DNA of 64,000 nt from Pseudomonas sp. GD03919. GTDB taxonomy: Bacteria; Pseudomonadota; Gammaproteobacteria; Pseudomonadales; Pseudomonadaceae. The notes beneath the pieces were generated by a model. That model saw only the letters and a program-made list of their open reading frames with translations, was not told where the DNA came from and did no database searches. The stretch is taken from the NCBI RefSeq assembly GCF_029814935.1, contig NZ_CP104582.1, positions 434,001-498,000 of the forward strand, given 5' to 3'. Shown piece after piece: positions 52,661 through 60,927 of this stretch; positions within the stretch are counted from its first letter, which is position 1; every line of letters begins with the position of its first letter. Made by a program: the position numbers and the translations under genes.

Positions 52661-53284
52661 TTGCAAGAGCATGAATATTCAGTCATAGGCCATAGCAGAA
52701 GCACTATTGGTCGCTACCTAGGCATGCTTGCCACCGTAGTCGTCTCCCTTCTTCCAGCCGTAGGTATCGGGCTGTCAGAGGCACTAGCCTCAGTCGGCCT
52801 TCCTGATTGGGGGAAGTACTTCCTTGTCATTCCTATCACCGCTGGCGTGATCTATACGGGCATCCACTGGTGCTTCAATAAATTCGCCTGGCGTCCCCTG
52901 AGCTACCTCTCGCAGATTCCACATATAGCGGGCCAGTGGGACTGCGAAGGAAAGACCTACGCCGATGACGGGAGTATTGCCCAGCACTGGGTAGCTGAAC
53001 TGAGCATTTCTCAGACATGGGAAAAGATTCGAGTCCGACTCGAAACCAAGTCATCCATATCACACAGTATTTCTGTTGCCCTCATCCCAGAGGCCGATGG
53101 TTGCTGGATGCTGATGTACAGCTACATGAATCAGCCCAAGGTCGGGAACCTCAACCTCCATGCCCATAAGGGCTACGCCGAAATGAGGTTCACCAAAGGC
53201 TTGAAAGCCGCGAAAGGCGAGTACTTCACGGCGAAAAGCCGTGGCACGGTTGGGGCAATGGAATTCACTAGGAGAGAAGAATGA
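52661..53284 (+). CDS. cap15: Cap15-like CBASS effector (two TM segments plus beta-barrel)
   Basis: A 207-residue protein. Two membrane segments (about residues 20-42 and 48-66) precede a C-terminal beta-barrel domain with HIAGQWDCEGKTY, SQTWEKIRVRLETKSSISHSI and YAEMRFTKGLKAAKGEYFTAKSRGTVG. This architecture is that of Cap15, a CBASS effector that oligomerises on cyclic-nucleotide binding and disrupts the inner membrane. The start is TTG, with GAGGGA 7 bases upstream; the first ATG (52724) would cut into the first membrane segment. It overlaps the CD-NTase gene by 4 bases. Confidence 0.82.
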   Translation: MQEHEYSVIGHSRSTIGRYLGMLATVVVSLLPAVGIGLSEALASVGLPDWGKYFLVIPITAGVIYTGIHWCFNKFAWRPLSYLSQIPHIAGQWDCEGKTYADDGSIAQHWVAELSISQTWEKIRVRLETKSSISHSISVALIPEADGCWMLMYSYMNQPKVGNLNLHAHKGYAEMRFTKGLKAAKGEYFTAKSRGTVGAMEFTRREE

Positions 53285-54369
53285 GCAAGGATGTAAAACG
53301 CCGGCTTTCCGATCTGAAGGCGCGGCGGCAAGGCAGTTTCATAGCGATGGACAGCCTTGTTGAAAACAGTGTGAGCATGGAAAGCTTTGAGGCCCGCTCG
53401 ACCGGTGAGTGGGCGAAATACACGCTCGGAATCATGCAGGAAGTCGATCCCAAATATACGGCAACCTCAATCGCTGAAGGCGAGCGCGTAAAGAATCAAA
53501 TCAAGAACAGAATCAGTACCTCCGTATCGTTCGAGTATCAAGGCTCCGTCCCACTCAACGTGCATATCCGTGGCGCTAGCGACATCGACATCCTGGTTCT
53601 GCTAAGTGGCTACCTGACCTATGACACCAATGGAGTAGGTGCTTCGGGATATCTCCCCTGGACTGGCCTCAGTGGTGTCGACCAGCTCGCATATCTCCGT
53701 ATGGAGCTGGAGGATGGGCTAGAAGTCGCGTTCCCTGAAGCAGACGTGGATACTGCAGGCGATAAAGCCATCGGGCTTTCAGGCGGCAGCCTCAAGCGAA
53801 AAGTTGATGTGGTCCCGTCGTATTGGAACGACTCTGCAACGTACCAAGCGAGTAAGAATAAGAAGGACCGAGAGGTTTGTATTTTCCAAAAGCAGAGCCG
53901 TACGACCTTCAAAAACCGACCATTCCTCCACATCGACAAAGTGAGCGAGAAAGATCGCCGCTGCAATGGAGGGGCGAAGAAGATCATCCGCATGCTCAAG
54001 AACTTGAAAGCGGACTGTGACAACCCCTCCTCGATTGCTGTGAATAGCTACGAGATCGCGGGGCTCGTGTATCACTTCGAAGATCTGCCAATCAGTCTGC
54101 CCGTTTATCGTGAGCTGGCCTTAGTCGCGGTGACCCGGCAGCAGCTAGATCGGATGATCAATAACAAACAGTGGACGATGGGGCTCAGCACTCCAGATGG
54201 CATCCGAAAGATTATCGACTCCGAGGCGAAATTCGACTCCCTGAGACTGCTTCGCGCTGAGGTCAATGAGCTAGCTAAAAATCTCGCCATCGAGCTCACG
54301 CGTGAGATCTGGGTCAGCGACCACGATGCAATTCGTGCACTGAACGAGTCCTATGTTTCTGAGCGCTAA
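53281..54369 (+). CDS. CBASS CD-NTase (cGAS/DncV-like nucleotidyltransferase)
   Basis: A 362-residue enzyme. The nucleotidyltransferase core has SVSFEYQGSVPLNVHIRGASDIDILVL (GS at about 88-89, catalytic D101 and D103) and the third Asp in KRKVDVVPSYW (about 176). Downstream NGGAKKIIRMLKNLKADC and SYEIAGLVYHF are typical of the helical half. It makes a cyclic oligonucleotide upon phage infection. With only the Cap15-like effector beside it, this is a minimal type I CBASS without ubiquitin-like or HORMA/TRIP13 accessory genes. The product and clade (CdnB or CdnE) cannot be told. Confidence 0.85.
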   Translation: MSKDVKRRLSDLKARRQGSFIAMDSLVENSVSMESFEARSTGEWAKYTLGIMQEVDPKYTATSIAEGERVKNQIKNRISTSVSFEYQGSVPLNVHIRGASDIDILVLLSGYLTYDTNGVGASGYLPWTGLSGVDQLAYLRMELEDGLEVAFPEADVDTAGDKAIGLSGGSLKRKVDVVPSYWNDSATYQASKNKKDREVCIFQKQSRTTFKNRPFLHIDKVSEKDRRCNGGAKKIIRMLKNLKADCDNPSSIAVNSYEIAGLVYHFEDLPISLPVYRELALVAVTRQQLDRMINNKQWTMGLSTPDGIRKIIDSEAKFDSLRLLRAEVNELAKNLAIELTREIWVSDHDAIRALNESYVSER

Positions 54370-54468
54370 CTGAAAGAGCCCAGCTAAATCTGAGCAAGAG
54401 CTGAGATTGCAGTGGCCAAGCGGTCTGGCCGCTTGCAATCACACTAGGAGTTCAGTTCTCGGCATAGA

Positions 54469-54497
54469 AAAAGCCCGCCTTTCAGGGGCGGGCTTTT
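54469..54497 (+). terminator. Intrinsic terminator of the CBASS operon
   Basis: AAAAGCCCGCC-TTTCAGG-GGCGGGCTTTT, a strong stem with A and T tracts on both sides, about 100 bp after the CD-NTase stop. It could work in both directions. The remaining gap to 54620 contains nothing recognisable. Confidence 0.9.
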
Positions 54498-54620
54498 CAG
54501 GTGTCTCCAAGGGGAGGCTAGGGCTGACGATGAGTTCGGCCTTGTGCAGCGGAGCGAGTTCTGGAAAGACAACTAAGCTCGGTTCAGATGGGACTATGGA
54601 TACGGGCAGGATATGGGACG

Positions 54621-55067
54621 TTAGCCTCGCAGATGTGATGCAGCAGAGAAGATCACGTGGTTACTAATTCGACTGCCGAGTGACTGACTCGCTGAGGTTG
54701 AGTACGTGCGATCTCCCTCCACTCGGTACTGGTGCCCAAGCTCGCTACCTTGTGCATCACGAATTGAAAGAACCTCCAGTAACGGCTCCATCAACCAGCG
54801 ACCAACCTCGTTCGTATGCCCAGGACTCACAAGATACGCCTGCTCCAGCCAGGCGTGCTCAGTCTGCGCAGCTATGACCTGTTCCAGCAATGGAACCGAG
54901 GGAACCATTAGCATGCTTCGAAAGGCCTGGTTTCCATCGTCCTCAACGATCTGCAAGTAGAACCAGGGCCAGGTCATCTCTAGCTCGACATATGACCAGA
55001 ACTGCACGCCATCTGGCGCTGTTGAGAGCCCAGGAAGCAGTTCCGCATTCCGACTGGTTTTGAACAC
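54621..55067 (-). CDS. Unknown protein divergent from an XRE regulator
   Basis: About 148 residues, with no family recognised: VFKTSRNAELLPGLSTAPDGVQFWSYVELEMTWPWFYLQIVEDDGNQAFRSMLMV, then EVGRWLMEPLLEVLSIRDAQGSE. The composition is soluble and protein-like. The start is uncertain: GTG at 55067 has AGGA upstream; TTG at 55109 gives a longer form but lies inside the inverted repeat. The convergent end lies 124 bp past the CBASS terminator. Divergent arrangement with an XRE repressor across a perfect operator suggests a regulated pair, perhaps linked to defence. Confidence 0.6.
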   Translation of the reverse strand: MFKTSRNAELLPGLSTAPDGVQFWSYVELEMTWPWFYLQIVEDDGNQAFRSMLMVPSVPLLEQVIAAQTEHAWLEQAYLVSPGHTNEVGRWLMEPLLEVLSIRDAQGSELGHQYRVEGDRTYSTSASQSLGSRISNHVIFSAASHLRG

Positions 55068-55102
55068 GAGGCAATTTCCTAATGAGAATTTTGCTTGATT
55101 GA

Positions 55103-55135
55103 TGAACAATATATTTTGTAGTCATATATTGTTCA
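55103..55135. promoter_or_regulatory. Perfect 12-bp inverted repeat, candidate XRE operator
   Basis: TGAACAATATAT (55103-55114) and ATATATTGTTCA (55124-55135) are exact complements separated by 9 bp. The site lies between the divergent unknown gene and the XRE gene, about 37 bp upstream of the latter, and would cover both promoters. Confidence 0.75.
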
Positions 55136-55171
55136 ATCGCGCTTCATCGTCCCATTTTGCGGAGCAGCAAA

Positions 55172-55462
55172 ATGGAAGTCCGGGATTCGTTCGGGAAGGC
55201 GTTGAGGTTCGTGCGACAGCGTAGGGGGCTGACACAGGAAGATTTCTCACTCGTTAGCAGTCGTACCTTCGTAAGCATGCTGGAGCGCGGGGCAACGAGC
55301 CCGACTCTCGAAAAGCTCGATAGCCTCTGCACGGTGCTCGACATTCATCCGGTCACCCTCTTGGCCCTGACCTACTTGCTTGGATCCGAAGCTCCTGAAA
55401 GTTTTGAGCAGCTCTTGGAGAAGGTTGGTGAGGAATTGAGAGATCTAGTCGAACCTGACTGA
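55172..55462 (+). CDS. XRE-family transcriptional regulator
   Basis: A 96-residue protein with a Cro/CI helix-turn-helix at residues 7-60: FGKALRFVRQRRGLTQEDFSLVSSRTFVSMLERGATSPTLEKLDSLCTVLDIHPVTLL. The short acidic C-terminal helix may dimerise. GGAG 7 bases before the ATG sets the start. It probably represses itself and the divergent gene through the inverted repeat at 55103-55135. Confidence 0.88.
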   Translation: MEVRDSFGKALRFVRQRRGLTQEDFSLVSSRTFVSMLERGATSPTLEKLDSLCTVLDIHPVTLLALTYLLGSEAPESFEQLLEKVGEELRDLVEPD

Positions 55463-55566
55463 TTGCTCAGCGGGGCTGTGTGAGGAGGCGGTTCCGTGAC
55501 CGCACAGTGAGTGTTGACCTTGCTGTCCCTCTGTGTTGTTGGCGCTGATGGAAAATTGGGGGTCAT

Positions 55567-56151
55567 ATGTCCGTCGCGCAAGCAATTTTGAATCGAGTCA
55601 AGCACATGCCAAAGGGGAGACCCTTTGTCGGCGCGGTGTTCGCGCAGGTTGGTTCCCGTGCGTCGATTAATAAAGCGCTTTCTAGACTGGTGCAATCAGG
55701 CACGCTGGAGCGAGTGGCTCGCGGTGTCTACATGCGCCCTAAAACGAGCAAGTACACCGGTAGGGTGGTGCGCCCGAGTCCGCTGGCTGTCATGGAGGTC
55801 ATCACGAAGGCGAACGGCGAGACGATCCAGATACACGGCGCGGAGGCTGTTCGGCGGTTGGGCCTCAGCACACAGATGCAGGTGTTGCCGACCTTTTACA
55901 CCAGCGGATCTACTCGCGAGATCAAGGTTGGCAATGCGGTGGTTCGCCTCCGTCACGTATCCAAGGACCGCTTGCAGCACGCCGGCACGACGGTAGGTGT
56001 GGCGCTTACTGCTCTCTACTACATCGGGAAAGAAGGGCTGTCCGCTAATGTGGTTGCCAAGATTGTTAGTGCGCTGAGCGGCGAAGAGCTGATGAAGCTA
56101 AGGGCCTGCAAGATGCCGAGATGGATGCGATCGTCATTGAGCCTTGTGTGA
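55567..56151 (+). CDS. DUF6088 (AbiEi-antitoxin-like) protein
   Basis: A 194-residue protein starting SVAQAILNRVKHMPKGRPFVGAVFAQVGSRASINKALSRLVQSGTLERVARGVYMRPK, a winged-helix like the AbiEi antitoxin N-terminus, followed by ETIQIHGAEAVRRLGLSTQMQVLPTFYTSGSTREIKVG. In AbiE systems the next gene is a nucleotidyltransferase toxin; none follows here. It is therefore an orphan regulator or a broken type IV toxin-antitoxin pair. After it, 56152-56316 is non-coding and contains an 11-C run (56225-56235). Confidence 0.75.
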   Translation: MSVAQAILNRVKHMPKGRPFVGAVFAQVGSRASINKALSRLVQSGTLERVARGVYMRPKTSKYTGRVVRPSPLAVMEVITKANGETIQIHGAEAVRRLGLSTQMQVLPTFYTSGSTREIKVGNAVVRLRHVSKDRLQHAGTTVGVALTALYYIGKEGLSANVVAKIVSALSGEELMKLRACKMPRWMRSSLSLV

Positions 56152-56316
56152 GCGTACGTGGATGCGTCTTGCGTACTGGATCACTTGGCCTCGATGGTGG
56201 TGATGTGTGTGGCGATTCAATCAGCCCCCCCCCCCAGCATTTCACAAGAGAGGAGCCATTCGCTCTGATATGCGTGATCATCTCTGTCAGTCCTCCTTGT
56301 GCACTGTAGAATTAGT

Positions 56317-58839
56317 ATGAGCTTTCTCTCTATCGACGTTGCTCTGCCTGCCCTTCGCTCAGCATTGGCAGAGCGAAATGAAGCTGTTCTTGAAGCTCCT
56401 CCAGGAGCGGGTAAGACAACCCGAGTTCCCCTCGCGCTATTGAATGAGACATGGCTTGGAACCCAAACCATCTTGATGCTCGAGCCGAGGCGTCTTGCTG
56501 CTCGAGCTGCGGCTGAGCGTCTAGCTAGCGAATTGGGTGAGAGAGTAGGTGAAACCATCGGGTACCGGATTCGCTTGGAAAGCAAAGTCGGTCCGAAAAC
56601 CCGAGTTGAAGTCGTCACCGAGGGCATCCTGTCCCGTCGTTTACAAGAGGACCCCGCCCTCGACGGCGTTGGGATTGTCATCTTCGATGAATACCATCTT
56701 CGTACGCTTGACGCAGATTTAGCCTTGGCACTTTGTCTAAACGGCCGTGAGCTTCTTAGGGACGAAAGCCAACCACTTAAGATCCTTCTGATGTCTGCAA
56801 CGCTTGAGGGGAATCGTCTTTCTAAGCTCCTGAACGACGCTCCAATAGTGAAGAGTGACGGCCGTATGTTTCCGGTCACCACGTATTGGGGGAGACCTCA
56901 TCAATTCGGTGAGATCGTCGAGCAGCGCGTGATTCAGGTCTGTCTGCAGGCCCTATCTGAACAAAGCGGGAGCATCCTTGTGTTCCTTCCTGGTCAGGCT
57001 GAAATACGCCGGGTTAACGAGCAGTTGAAAACTCAACTGAAGGACCAAGATAACATTATGCTTTGTCCGCTCCATGGCGAACTTGACCTGTCGTCCCAGC
57101 GAGCAGCTATCGAACCCGCGCCACAAGGCAAACGCAAAGTAGTGCTTGCCACCAACATAGCCGAAACGAGCTTAACCATCGACGGCGTTCGCGTCGTAGT
57201 GGACGCTGGACTAGCACGCGTGCCGCGTTTTGACCCTGTCAGTGGTATGACTCGCCTGGATACGCAACGTGTTTCTCGAGCGGCAGCTACGCAACGTGCT
57301 GGCCGCGCAGGACGCCTAGAACCAGGTGTTTGCTATCGACTCTGGTCGGAATCGCAACATGACCAGCTTGCAGCATACGACGCTGCCGAAATTTTGCAGG
57401 CAGATCTATCTGGACTCGCGCTGCAGCTAGCACGATGGGGTGTGCAGCCTGACGATTTGGCTTGGTTAGATTCGCCTCCTGTAGCAGCTTATGCGCAAGC
57501 TCGTGATCTACTCACCCGGCTAGGAGCATTAGATGAGCGTGGTGTTATTACTGCCCATGGCCAAGCGATGGCTGAGTTACCTGCACATCCTCGAATCGCG
57601 CATCTGTTACTCCGTGGCCAGGCATTCGGGCTCGGTAACCTCGCCTGTAACATAGCGGCGCTGCTTGGAGAAAAGGATATCCTCCGCGGTAACGGCGCTG
57701 ACCTTCATGATCGTCTTAGCGTATTGGGTAATGAAGCGTCCTCACGCGCCAGTCGAGGGGCTGTTCAACGAGCCCGTCAGCTAGCGAGGCAGTTCAGGGG
57801 ATACCTACGCGGTCCGGTATCTGAACCTGTGGCAGACCCTGATCATCCACGGTGGCAAGGGGGGCTCCTGGCCTTCGCTTATCCAGATCGAGTGGCACGT
57901 CAGCGACGCGATGGTGGAGCCGAATACCGATTGGCAAATGGTCGTGCCGCACAGTTTGGCGAGCCTGACGCACTGATGAAAGAGCCTTGGCTAGTCATTG
58001 CAGACCTTGGGAGCAGACAATGTCAGAGAGAGGAGCGCATCTACATTGCCGCAGCACTTGATCCCCAGCTATTCGACACTCTGCTTGCCGAGCAGGTAAG
58101 CCAGCGTGATGAACTCGAGTGGGACGAACGCGAGGGTGTATTGAAAGCCGAGCGGCAGCAGCGTGTGGGCGAGTTGGTATTGAGTCGAGCTGCCATTCCT
58201 GGGCTTGATGAAGAGGCTCGTTCTCAGGCATTGGTCGGGCTCGTACGTCGCAAGGGCATGGCGCTGCTACCGTGGACACCGGAACTTCGTCAGTGGCAGG
58301 CACGAGTGTCTCTTCTTCGTGATCTGGATCTCGAGCAAAAGGGTGAAAGTGAGTGGCCTGATCTGTCAGATAGCGCACTCCAGAGCTCACTTGAAGTGTG
58401 GCTGGGGCCATACCTGGGCAAAGTTAGCCGACTCAGTCATTTCGATAACTTGGATCTCTCAAGCATCCTCCTTGGGTTGCTGCCTTGGCCGTTACCTGCA
58501 CGCCTCGATGAGCTAGCCCCCAAAGCGCTGCAGGTGCCATCTGGCTCGCGCATTGCCATTGATTACTCAGAACATCCTCCCGTGCTTGCCGTTAGGCTAC
58601 AGGAGCTGTTTGGCATGGCTGACACTCCTCGTGTAGCAGGGGGCCGACAGGGGGTGCTACTGCATCTACTTTCTCCAGCTCGCAGACCCGTACAGGTTAC
58701 TCAAGATCTCGCCAGCTTTTGGGCCAATACCTACATTGAAGTAAAGAAAGATCTAAAGGGTCGATACCCCAAGCACTGGTGGCCTGATAACCCTATGGAG
58801 GCAGAGCCAACCGCTAGGAGTAAGCCTAGAAAGCAATGA
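56317..58839 (+). CDS. hrpB: Island-borne full-length HrpB ATP-dependent helicase
   Basis: An 840-residue DEAH-box helicase. Walker [15 protein letters not shown], a DEYH box (FDEYHLRTLDADLALAL) in place of the usual DEFHERSLD, ILLMSATLEGNRL, then ATNIAETSLTIDGVR and QRAGRAGRLEPGVCYRLW, followed by the HrpB-specific C-terminal part to GRYPKHWWPDNP. Over the first 118 residues it differs at about 19 positions from the interrupted host copy at 27207-27592. Codon use is less GC-rich than the host copy. It lies just inside the recombinase operon and convergent to it. It probably replaces the disrupted host function. Confidence 0.93.
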   Translation: MSFLSIDVALPALRSALAERNEAVLEAPPGAGKTTRVPLALLNETWLGTQTILMLEPRRLAARAAAERLASELGERVGETIGYRIRLESKVGPKTRVEVVTEGILSRRLQEDPALDGVGIVIFDEYHLRTLDADLALALCLNGRELLRDESQPLKILLMSATLEGNRLSKLLNDAPIVKSDGRMFPVTTYWGRPHQFGEIVEQRVIQVCLQALSEQSGSILVFLPGQAEIRRVNEQLKTQLKDQDNIMLCPLHGELDLSSQRAAIEPAPQGKRKVVLATNIAETSLTIDGVRVVVDAGLARVPRFDPVSGMTRLDTQRVSRAAATQRAGRAGRLEPGVCYRLWSESQHDQLAAYDAAEILQADLSGLALQLARWGVQPDDLAWLDSPPVAAYAQARDLLTRLGALDERGVITAHGQAMAELPAHPRIAHLLLRGQAFGLGNLACNIAALLGEKDILRGNGADLHDRLSVLGNEASSRASRGAVQRARQLARQFRGYLRGPVSEPVADPDHPRWQGGLLAFAYPDRVARQRRDGGAEYRLANGRAAQFGEPDALMKEPWLVIADLGSRQCQREERIYIAAALDPQLFDTLLAEQVSQRDELEWDEREGVLKAERQQRVGELVLSRAAIPGLDEEARSQALVGLVRRKGMALLPWTPELRQWQARVSLLRDLDLEQKGESEWPDLSDSALQSSLEVWLGPYLGKVSRLSHFDNLDLSSILLGLLPWPLPARLDELAPKALQVPSGSRIAIDYSEHPPVLAVRLQELFGMADTPRVAGGRQGVLLHLLSPARRPVQVTQDLASFWANTYIEVKKDLKGRYPKHWWPDNPMEAEPTARSKPRKQ

Positions 58840-58896
58840 CTGCCGCCCGAGCGAAGCCAAGAAAAACCTAGAGATCGAGATAAGAAGCGACCGAGT

Positions 58897-60318
58897 TTAC
58901 GTGGCGCGTGCCTTGGCAATTTCAAAATCTTCATTACGCAACTTCTTGAGCTTTTCAAGCTCTGTTGCGTACTCGGCAACAGGCATTCCTGCCTTTAAGT
59001 CGTTCAGAAGTTTCTCTTGGCTTTGGTCAAAGACTTCAATCGCCTTGATCATGTAAACTGAGGAAACCGTGGTGTGGTAGTTCGATACCTTCTCGAAGGC
59101 TAGGTGAATGTAGCGCTCTACAGAGTCAGGACTCTGGTGGCCAGTCCACTGCATCACCTCTGCAACGAATTTTTTGCTGTCGAGTAATGCACGCCTGAAG
59201 TCATCTACGCTTTCAAGTTCATGCCTGCGGATGAGCAGAACAAACAAATTAGTTATGAACGCGTGACGGAACATGTGTGCACAAATTGGCTCTTTGATCC
59301 CAGCATGATTCTTCAGTACGAAAACTTCATTTGAAATCGAGTCAGCGTTAAGCCTGGAGCCATTCTGGTCGGAGACAAACAGGAAGCCATGATCATTGGA
59401 TTTTCTGAATTTGCTGATGAGCCTCTTTCGAGGAAAGTCTATGTACTTTTTCAACTCGTTCAGCAGCATCTTCGTGATGGGAATCATACGCTCTACACCC
59501 ACCCCTCGCTTAAGAGTCTCAAGACGCAACATCGGAAACTCCATTGCTAGCGCAGCCAAGACGTCGCTGACTAAAATGTTTGCGATTTCACTACGCCGAG
59601 CACCTGTATGCTCCAGCAGGGAAATCATGACGTGGCGGCGCATCTGCAGATGTCTTGTTTTACCGAGGCTGTTGATGGCCTCCCTTAAACGGTCAATGTT
59701 CTGCGCCGTAATCGGATCACGCGTGCGTGGGCGTCCACCGGATAGTGAAAGCGAGTGATGGTGGATATAGTCCCTTTTTATAACTTTTCCTGAGCGGGTT
59801 TTGATTGTGGCTGTCTTATGAATCGTGCGAATTCTGCCGTTAGGCGAAACAAAGGCATTGTCGCCGTAGAAATGGCCAACGTGGCTCAAAAAGTCCAAGC
59901 AAACCCGGCCAACGTTCAATACCGTAGTCTCTGACTTCCTCTTATGTGTGGAGCCAGGCCTAAGCGCTTCTGTTCGAATTGAGCTGATGAAGCTGCTAAA
60001 TCCATTGTCAGTCAACTCGATGAAATCTATATCATGGCGGAAACAGTAACGTATGAGCTGGCTGATTTTCGCCGCATAGTCCCCCATTGTGCCGCCTTTG
60101 CTGCCTTTTCTGGATAGCCCGGATTGACCGCCTCTCCCTGGTCTGTCTCGCAAGGCCAGCATATAAAGGTTCGCAAGCAAGCAAGGTCGTCCGTCAGGCC
60201 ATACAATAAATGGCATGTTTGATCCATCTTTCGTAACAAGAGAGCCCAAGGCGTGATGGTCAAAGAGCTTTAGGTCGCTGACTGGCCTGAAAAGCTGCTT
60301 TATAGATGACGTACTCAT
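58897..60318 (-). CDS. Tyrosine recombinase (third of the island operon)
   Basis: A 473-residue integrase. The catalytic set is visible: Arg in EHTGARRSEIANIL (about 241), His-x-x-Arg in ICAHMFRHAFITNL (348, 351), His in MQWTGHQSPDSVERYIHL (394) and the nucleophile Tyr403. An N-terminal core-binding domain occupies about residues 80-200. It overlaps the small upstream gene by 4 bases. The gene set of three tyrosine recombinases plus a small protein matches GInt islands, in which all four are needed for integration and excision. Confidence 0.9.
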   Translation of the reverse strand: MSTSSIKQLFRPVSDLKLFDHHALGSLVTKDGSNMPFIVWPDGRPCLLANLYMLALRDRPGRGGQSGLSRKGSKGGTMGDYAAKISQLIRYCFRHDIDFIELTDNGFSSFISSIRTEALRPGSTHKRKSETTVLNVGRVCLDFLSHVGHFYGDNAFVSPNGRIRTIHKTATIKTRSGKVIKRDYIHHHSLSLSGGRPRTRDPITAQNIDRLREAINSLGKTRHLQMRRHVMISLLEHTGARRSEIANILVSDVLAALAMEFPMLRLETLKRGVGVERMIPITKMLLNELKKYIDFPRKRLISKFRKSNDHGFLFVSDQNGSRLNADSISNEVFVLKNHAGIKEPICAHMFRHAFITNLFVLLIRRHELESVDDFRRALLDSKKFVAEVMQWTGHQSPDSVERYIHLAFEKVSNYHTTVSSVYMIKAIEVFDQSQEKLLNDLKAGMPVAEYATELEKLKKLRNEDFEIAKARAT

Positions 60319-60920
60319 TTACGGTACTTGTCGATTTTGGTGACTTTTCGATCATGCTCAATTGGCGGAAAATAATCGAAAGGTGGCGGGTTCATAGAGG
60401 CAATCATCGTCAGCGTCGTTAAAGCATCTTGCACACGCTTCTTGCGAAGCTTCTCGCTAGGCGTATCCCTGACAATTTTCAACTCGCCTATAGCGTACGA
60501 TAAACCCTGTAGTAATATGAAGTTTATCTTTTGATGTTGCTCAAGGTCGCGCTCCATCTCATCTACACGCTTCGTTAGACCGCTTTTCGTACGTTTGTTG
60601 CTTTTTTGACCTCTATTATTGAAAGTGTCGATGCTGTCTTTGGCAGATAATCGAAGATATTTTATCTCTTCAAATCCGCGTTCAAATAGTTCGTTGGCGT
60701 ACGTCTTAAGTGTATTTAAACTGACAGCCTTCGTCTGCTTGATACCTTCATCGTCTTCGAATTCGACTTCCAATGCGGCGATCCCGGCCTGGCTTTTAAG
60801 TGCCGAGATTAGTTCTACATTTTCAGCGAATATATGAGGTCTTGCAGCAACCTGCCTTAGAAAGTCTCGCAGGGCGCTTACAGCGCTTCTGCTATTTAAT
60901 ACCCGTGCGTCAGTCTTCAT
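60315..60920 (-). CDS. Small accessory protein of the recombinase operon
   Basis: A 201-residue, helical, Lys/Glu-rich protein: VLNSRSAVSALRDFLRQVAARPHIFAENVELISALKSQ, SLNTLKTYANELFERGFEEIKYLRL, a basic stretch (NRGQKSNKRTKSGLTKRV) and a predicted coiled coil (VDEMERDLEQHQKINF, then LLQGLSYAIGELKIVRD). It has no catalytic motif. It lies between the second and third recombinases with overlaps or short gaps, so it is probably a DNA-binding partner such as the small Gin protein of GInt islands, or a GmtX-like protein of gamma-mobile-trio elements. Confidence 0.75.
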   Translation of the reverse strand: MKTDARVLNSRSAVSALRDFLRQVAARPHIFAENVELISALKSQAGIAALEVEFEDDEGIKQTKAVSLNTLKTYANELFERGFEEIKYLRLSAKDSIDTFNNRGQKSNKRTKSGLTKRVDEMERDLEQHQKINFILLQGLSYAIGELKIVRDTPSEKLRKKRVQDALTTLTMIASMNPPPFDYFPPIEHDRKVTKIDKYRK

Positions 60921-60927
60921 GGTTAAC

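Noticed and set aside
56317-58839. Second hrpB as a simple tandem or segmental duplication
   Set aside because: The two copies differ at about 19 of 118 compared residues and in codon use, and the second lies beside recombinases inside the island, so horizontal acquisition is more likely.
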